Source: Planctomycetota bacterium (GTDB taxonomy: Bacteria > Planctomycetota > SZUA-567 > H5-PLA8). Taken from it: a stretch of 64,000 nt of DNA. This document shows, in pieces, positions 60,099 to 64,000 of this stretch. The DNA lies in the NCBI GenBank assembly GCA_016200135.1, contig JACQFI010000091.1:1-64000 (forward strand), read 5' to 3'. Numbering within the stretch: position 1 is the stretch's first letter; the number at the start of each line of letters is the position of its first letter. The position numbers and the translations under genes are program-made. Under the pieces are notes generated by a model. It was not told the DNA's origin. It was given only the letters and a program-made list of their open reading frames with translations, and did not search any database.

Positions 60099-60316
60099 AC
60101 CACCAAGACGCCAAGCGCGCCAGGAAGGATAAGCTTTCCTTGTCTGCTGAACTCCCGCAGCCGGCAAAAAAATTCCCCCCTTAAGTAAGGGATACAGGGG
60201 GGTTAACTCCTTCGACTTCGTAACCTCCCCTTACCCCTCCTTACATAAGGAGGGGATTTTAAGAGAGCCGATTCCCGATCCTCGATTTTCTTGGCGTACT
60301 TGGCGTTTTGGCGGTT
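60099..60316. repeat. Family C inverted repeat with family H insertion
   Basis: Outer arms ACCACCAAGACGCCAAGCGC (from 60099) and CTTGGCGTACTTGGCGTTTT to GGCGGTT (60290-60315) are imperfect complements. The interior holds a complete family H hairpin (60166-60262), so one repeat lies within another. The larger gene-free stretch 60087-60653 also holds about 340 nt without gene or repeat (60317-60653). Confidence 0.75.
60166..60262. repeat. Family H inverted repeat nested in family C
   Basis: AATTCCCCCCTTAAGTAAGG (60171-60190) and further GATACAGGGGGGTTAA (60191-60206) pair with TAACCTCCCCTTACCCCTCC (60220-60239) and TTACATAAGGAGGGGATTTT (60241-60260). Multiple stems are possible. Same family as 54071-54138. 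Confidence 0.8.
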
Positions 60317-60653
60317 CCATTTGTCAGAGGTCCCTTAAAGCTGTGTGATTTTGAGCCGCGCACGCGTGTCCGCACGTGTGCCTTCGGCTATTTGAGCCGT
60401 TCTCGCGCGAATTGCATCCCGCACATCTTGACGACCAAAATGGAAGCAGGTAGGTTGCGCCTCCCCCGGAAAGGACGAACCGGGCATCCCGTCCACTTCA
60501 AGGATTCGACTGCCTTTCATTCCGCGTACCTTCGGAGCTCGCGGCGTAGCCTCGGCTTCGTGAATCTTCCGGACGCCTGGTGGCTTCCGGTCTCTCCAGG
60601 ATGGCCTGGACGCTGCAGACGGTGGAACCCTCTTGCATGGGAGCGTGTCGAGC
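60317..60653. other. Gene-free spacer
   Basis: No supportable gene was found. Open frames on both strands lack ribosome sites and recognisable sequence. No promoter, hairpin or RNA gene is clear. It presumably contains the promoter of 60654-61118. Confidence 0.5.
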
Positions 60654-61118
60654 ATGATGAGACGAATGGGTACGGCCGCGGTTCTGTTGGGATTGGTGTT
60701 GTTCGTATCCGGCGCGACGCGAACCGCCGCGGAAGACGCGCAGGAAGACGTGAAGATGGTCGCCATCGGCGGCCTTTCTGCTTCTTTCCTCGTGCAGACG
60801 TACTTCAACATCGGCCTGGTGGCCGATGCCTCCGCGAAGAAGGACGCGGACAAGGAACAGTTGCAAGCCGTCCTGGCGTCGGTCGAGAACCTGCTCGCGG
60901 AGACCGAGAAGCAACTGGACGCGGTGATGAAGAGCGAGATCAAGGACGAAGACAAGGCCGCGCTGAAGAAGATCAAGTCGTGCTACGCGCTGCTGGACGA
61001 AGAGATCACGGCGCTGAAGGGTTTCTGGAAGGATTCCAGCGAAGCGAACGGGAAGACGTTCCAGACGGCCCGCGTGGAAGCATGGAACAAGATCACGGCG
61101 ACGCTGGGCATCAAATAG
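60654..61118 (+). CDS. Exported helical protein of unknown function
   Basis: A 154-residue protein with a signal peptide (MRRMGTAAVLLGLVLFVSGA, then TRTAAEDAQ) and a predominantly helical mature part (LQAVLASVENLLAETEKQLD and DEEITALKGFWKDSSEANGK) that includes one Cys. No family is recognised; helical bundles of this type occur in planctomycete periplasmic proteins. The start is ATG 60654 or the adjacent ATG 60657. The gene ends at a strong terminator. Confidence 0.72.
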   Translation: MMRRMGTAAVLLGLVLFVSGATRTAAEDAQEDVKMVAIGGLSASFLVQTYFNIGLVADASAKKDADKEQLQAVLASVENLLAETEKQLDAVMKSEIKDEDKAALKKIKSCYALLDEEITALKGFWKDSSEANGKTFQTARVEAWNKITATLGIK

Positions 61119-61153
61119 CCGCCGTTTCCGAATAGTTCCGAAGTTCCATCATC

Positions 61154-61198
61154 GGCGGCCCGCGCAGATCCAAGGATTGCGCGGGCCGCCGCCTTTTT
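61154..61198 (+). terminator. Strong intrinsic terminator
   Basis: GGCGGCCCGCGCA (61154-61166) and TGCGCGGGCCGCC (61178-61190) form a perfect 13-bp stem with an 11-nt loop, followed by GCC and TTTTT (61194-61198). It ends the helical-protein gene. Confidence 0.93.
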
Positions 61199-61221
61199 CG
61201 CCTACAGTGGCTTGGCGTGCC

Positions 61222-61250
61222 TTGACATTCCCCGCAAAAAATGGTCTTCT
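61222..61250 (+). promoter_or_regulatory. Candidate promoter for aspS leader
   Basis: TTGACA (61222-61227) is a perfect -35; the hexamer 17 nt on is TCTTCT (61245-61250), only 3 of 6. Transcription would start near 61257, just before an ATG (61258) that opens a 22-codon frame. It lies 300 nt upstream of the aspS start. Confidence 0.35.
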
Positions 61251-61362
61251 ACCGCCCATGGAAACGTGGGCGTTGAACCTCAGCCTGAATTGCAATAACG
61301 ACGCGGCGTCCCCCGCCGCCGAATAACTCAAACCACATCCAAAAAATCCGTCGCTGCGCCCC

Positions 61363-61466
61363 GTAGCGCAGGCTTCCAGCCTGCGTGTACAGTCTTGACG
61401 AATCGAGGCGCAAACAACCGCGCAGGCAAGATGCCTGCGGTACGGTAGGCTGGAAGCTTGCCCTAC
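61363..61466. repeat. Intergenic inverted repeat, family I (GCAGGCTTCC phrase)
   Basis: GTAGCGCAGGCTTCCAGCCT (61363-61382) and GTAGGCTGGAAGCTTGCCCT (61445-61464) are imperfect complements. A third hairpin CGCAGGCAAGATGCCTGCG (61421-61439) lies between them. It is in the spacer upstream of aspS and would sit in its leader transcript if the 61222 promoter is used. Confidence 0.75.
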
Positions 61467-61547
61467 GAATAGCGTTTGTAGCTTTTTCGCACGCCCTGGA
61501 TGAATTAAGGTTTTCGGCTCGTTGCCCAGCATTCAAGGAGGCCGTCC

Positions 61548-63395
61548 GTGCCCAAGATCCGTCCGAACCGTTACCGCACGCATACCTGCGGGGACCTGCG
61601 CGAAGCCGACGTCGGCAAGACCGTCGTCCTGTCCGGCTGGGTGCAGACCAACCGCGACATGGGCGGCGTCGTCTTCCTCGACCTGCGCGACCGCTACGGC
61701 CTCACCCAGGTCGTCTTCGACCCCGACCGTTCGGGCCAGAAGGTTCACGACGAAGCCGGCGCGCTGCGCAGCGAATGGGTCGTGCGCGTGGAAGGCAAGG
61801 TCCGCCCGCGCCCCGAGGGCACCAAGAACGCCAAGCTGCCCACCGGCGGGGTGGAAGTGGACGCCAGCTCGATCGAAGTCTTGAACAAAGCCAAGACGCC
61901 GCCGTTCGCGATCAGCGACGAGATCGACACCAACGAGGAACTGCGCCTGCAATACCGCTACCTCGACCTGCGCCGCGAGCGCATGCGCAAGGTCCTGGAG
62001 ACGCGCAGCAAAGCCGCGCAGGCCGCGCGCACGTACTTCACGTCGCAGAACTTCGTCGAGGTCGAGACGCCGTTCATGGTGAAGTACACGCCCGGCGGCG
62101 CGCGCAACTTCCTCGTGCCTTCGCGCACCAACAAGGGCAAGTTCTACGCGCTGGCCGAGAGCCCACAGCTCTTCAAGCAACTGCTGATGGTCGCGGGCCT
62201 CGACCGTTACTTCCAAATCGTGCGCTGCTTCCGCGACGAAGACCTGCGCATCGACCGCCAGCCCGAATTCACCCAGGTGGACGTGGAGATGTCCTTCGTC
62301 GAACAGGACGACATCTTCGCCACCATCGAAGGCTTTATCGCGGCCATCTGGAAGGAGTGCCTCGGCCTCGAGCTCAAGCTGCCGCTCGAGCGGATCCCCT
62401 ACGAGGAAGCCGAGCGGCGCTGGGGCAACGACAAGCCCGACCGGCGCTTCGGCCTCGAACACACGGACCTCACCGCGGCCGTGAAAGAACACGACGGCGG
62501 CGGCCTGAAGATGCTGAAGGGCACGATTGATTCCGGCGGCATAGTTAAAGGCATGCGCGTGCCCAAGGACTGCGAACTGCCGCGCGCGCAAATCGACAAG
62601 CTGGAGGAATTCTGCAAGGGCATGGGTGCGAAGGGCCTCGCCTGGGCCAAGATCGACGCCTCCGGCGGCTGGGGCAACGCACCGTTGGCGAAGAACATCC
62701 AGGCGGGCTTGCGCGAGGCCATCAACAAGGCCCTCGGCGCGCAGGACGGCGACACGCTCTTCTTCCAGTTCGGCAAGCCCACCGTGGTCCATACGGTGAT
62801 GGCAAACCTGCGCCTGTTCCTGGGCAAGAAGTTCGGGATGATCCCCGAGGTCGGCAGCGGCGGGAAGTGGGACTTCTGCTGGGTCGTCGATCCGCCGCTC
62901 TTCGATTGGAACGAGGACGAAAAGCGCTGGGAGGCCGCGCACCACGCCTTCACGCGCCCGCGCGACCAGGACCTGCACAACATCGAGGCCAACCCGGGGC
63001 TCGTGAAGTGCTGGCGCTATGATTTGGTTCTAAACGGCTTCGAGATCGCCGGTGGCAGCGTGCGCAACCACGACCCGCTCGTGCAGCGGCGCATCTTCGA
63101 AGCCATGGGCATCGGCGAGAAGGAAGCGCAGGAGAAGTTCGGCTTCCTGCTCGAAGCGTTCCAGTACGGCGCGCCCCCGCACGGCGGCATCGCCGTCGGC
63201 TGGGACCGCCTGAACTTCTTGCTCACGGAGACCGAGAGCATCCGCGACGTGGTGGCGTTCCCGAAGAACCAGAAGGGCATCGACATGATGACCAACGCCC
63301 CGACGCCCGTGGACGACCTCCAGCTCCGCGACTTGGCGATCAAGGTCGTGCTGCCGGAAGAGAAAAAGGCCGAAAAGGCAGAAGAGAAGAAGTAA
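61548..63395 (+). CDS. aspS: Aspartyl-tRNA synthetase
   Basis: A 615-residue bacterial-type class IIb synthetase charging tRNA-Asp. It has the OB-fold anticodon domain (VVLSGWVQTNRDMGGVVFLD), motif 2 FRDEDLRIDRQPEFTQVDVE, the GAD insertion domain (about 290-420) and motif 3 GIAVGWDRLNFLL, with GGARNFLVPSR and ESPQLFKQ in the active site. A Lys/Glu-rich tail (EEKKAEKAEEKK) is extra. The start is GTG 61548 with AAGGAGG 6 nt upstream. The residue after R-D in the anticodon loop is Met, bearing on tRNA specificity (see findings). Confidence 0.97.
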   Translation: MPKIRPNRYRTHTCGDLREADVGKTVVLSGWVQTNRDMGGVVFLDLRDRYGLTQVVFDPDRSGQKVHDEAGALRSEWVVRVEGKVRPRPEGTKNAKLPTGGVEVDASSIEVLNKAKTPPFAISDEIDTNEELRLQYRYLDLRRERMRKVLETRSKAAQAARTYFTSQNFVEVETPFMVKYTPGGARNFLVPSRTNKGKFYALAESPQLFKQLLMVAGLDRYFQIVRCFRDEDLRIDRQPEFTQVDVEMSFVEQDDIFATIEGFIAAIWKECLGLELKLPLERIPYEEAERRWGNDKPDRRFGLEHTDLTAAVKEHDGGGLKMLKGTIDSGGIVKGMRVPKDCELPRAQIDKLEEFCKGMGAKGLAWAKIDASGGWGNAPLAKNIQAGLREAINKALGAQDGDTLFFQFGKPTVVHTVMANLRLFLGKKFGMIPEVGSGGKWDFCWVVDPPLFDWNEDEKRWEAAHHAFTRPRDQDLHNIEANPGLVKCWRYDLVLNGFEIAGGSVRNHDPLVQRRIFEAMGIGEKEAQEKFGFLLEAFQYGAPPHGGIAVGWDRLNFLLTETESIRDVVAFPKNQKGIDMMTNAPTPVDDLQLRDLAIKVVLPEEKKAEKAEEKK

Positions 63396-63406
63396 CCGGA
63401 GCGAAC

Positions 63407-63865
63407 ATGATCCGCGACGAACTCACAAACGCTCACCTCTACGAAGGCCTCGGCGCCGGGATCGCCTCGGCGCTGAGATACCTTCGCGAGACCGATCTGC
63501 TTGCGCTCAAGCCAGGCAAGTACGAGATTCGCGGCAAAGACTTGATCGCGATTATCGAGGAGTACCCGAGCAAACCTCTCGAAAAGTGCTTCTGGGAGGC
63601 GCACCGGAAGTATATCGATGTCCAGCACGTGGTCTCAGGCGCGGAACGGATGGGCTACGCGAACCTGGAAGCCCTCAAGGTGCAGCAAGCGTACGATCCC
63701 GAGAAGGACTTCATGAAGCTGGCGGACCCGTCCGGAGTCGGGGAGCTCATGACCATCCGCGCCGGGACCTTCGTGATCTTTGGACCACAGGATGCTCATA
63801 TGCCGGGCCTTGCTTTGGCTGCGCCAGCGTTCGTCAAGAAAGTGGTCATGAAAGTCAAGGTATAG
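63407..63865 (+). CDS. YhcH/YjgK/YiaL family protein
   Basis: A 152-residue cupin-like protein of the family often linked to sialic acid and sugar catabolism. KYEIRGKDLIAIIEEYPSKP, FWEAHRKYIDVQHVVSGAER, RAGTFVIFGPQDAHMPGLA and VKKVVMKVKV are the conserved strings, with metal-binding His in AHRKYIDVQH and QDAHMPG. GGAG lies 6 nt before the ATG. It follows aspS by 11 nt and may be co-transcribed, although its role is likely sugar anomer or isomer handling. Confidence 0.92.
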   Translation: MIRDELTNAHLYEGLGAGIASALRYLRETDLLALKPGKYEIRGKDLIAIIEEYPSKPLEKCFWEAHRKYIDVQHVVSGAERMGYANLEALKVQQAYDPEKDFMKLADPSGVGELMTIRAGTFVIFGPQDAHMPGLALAAPAFVKKVVMKVKV

Positions 63866-64000
63866 TAAGAAGTTGCGACCTTTAATGCACCATGTTCATC
63901 TTTTTACGTGAGCGCAATCGCGTCCTCAGCCCAAATAATCCCTGGCGTTGCCTACATCCCTAGAGCGGGATATCGTTGTCCTTCAACAAAATTCATTGGT
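63866..64000. other. Window end, no supported gene
   Basis: No gene or signal could be supported in the last 135 nt. A gene may continue past the edge. Confidence 0.4.

Noticed and set aside
60308..61135. Plus-strand frame across the 60317-60653 gap
   Set aside because: It has no ribosome site, overlaps the signal-peptide gene in another frame, and is Arg-rich without a motif.
1..64000. tRNA or rRNA genes
   Set aside because: No cloverleaf-type or rRNA-like sequence was noticed by eye; a covariance-model scan would be needed to exclude them fully.

Overview
The window is a GC-rich chromosomal stretch from a free-living, probably uncultivated bacterium. The best guess is Planctomycetota or a neighbouring PVC-type lineage. 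The clues are a small membrane protein with the planctomycete-style WFQIHLST/WAN opening (124-501), a sulfatase, two phytanoyl-CoA-type dioxygenases, two Gfo/Idh/MocA oxidoreductases, three sugar-isomerase TIM barrels, a soluble Ser/Thr kinase and a type II pseudopilin-like protein. No gene here fixes the phylum. No rRNA, tRNA, CRISPR array, phage or plasmid module was seen.

Layout. 1-9.8 kb: a possible transposase remnant, a self-contained wHTH regulator/membrane-protein pair with a near-perfect palindromic operator, a HEAT lipoprotein, a lone cyclic-nucleotide-binding domain, a YHYH-domain exoprotein, a heparinase II/III-type lyase, a PhyH dioxygenase and an AraC regulator. 9.9-17.6 kb: accessory carbohydrate genes (oxidoreductase, sulfatase, PhyH enzyme) with two further AraC regulators, plus a DUF3592 protein and an MtfA-like peptidase. 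17.6-26.7 kb: a GT-C-like membrane protein, mnmA, rdgB, a TIM-barrel isomerase, a BtuF-like protein, a ROK kinase, a second lone cNMP domain, a methyltransferase and a TatD-like hydrolase. 26.9-37 kb, minus strand: Ser/Thr kinase, panE-like gene, acpS, an isolated lipoyl/E3-binding protein, oxidoreductase, isomerase, NrnA-like phosphoesterase and a TPR protein. 37-45.1 kb: a 2-hydroxyacid dehydrogenase, pseudopilin with an EF-hand, orphan histidine kinase, recO, methyltransferase, HNH nuclease, GT2 and a small TPR protein. 45.3-55.4 kb: a PilZ-MshEN-PilZ protein, RluA-type pseudouridine synthase, YchF-like GTPase, M14-like peptidase, cutA and a GntR/LacI-type regulator. 55.5-64 kb: a composite membrane protein, isomerase, a cassette-like low-GC insertion, AhpD-like protein, aspS and a YhcH-family protein.

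Housekeeping genes (mnmA, rdgB, acpS, recO, aspS, cutA) are scattered singly among accessory carbohydrate and signalling genes, so there is no single large operon. Local regulation seems to rely on adjacent regulators: wHTH with its own operator, AraC proteins beside PhyH and sulfatase genes, and a GntR/LacI protein.

Two features stand out. First, gene borders are packed with at least nine families of imperfect inverted repeats built from short reiterated phrases. Several start exactly at a stop codon, one pair is nested, and related sequences lie in frame inside a membrane-protein gene. Second, 59093-59724 has the layout of an integron gene cassette: GTTAGGC, ribosome binding site, ORF, stop codon inside GCCTAAC, GTTAGGC.
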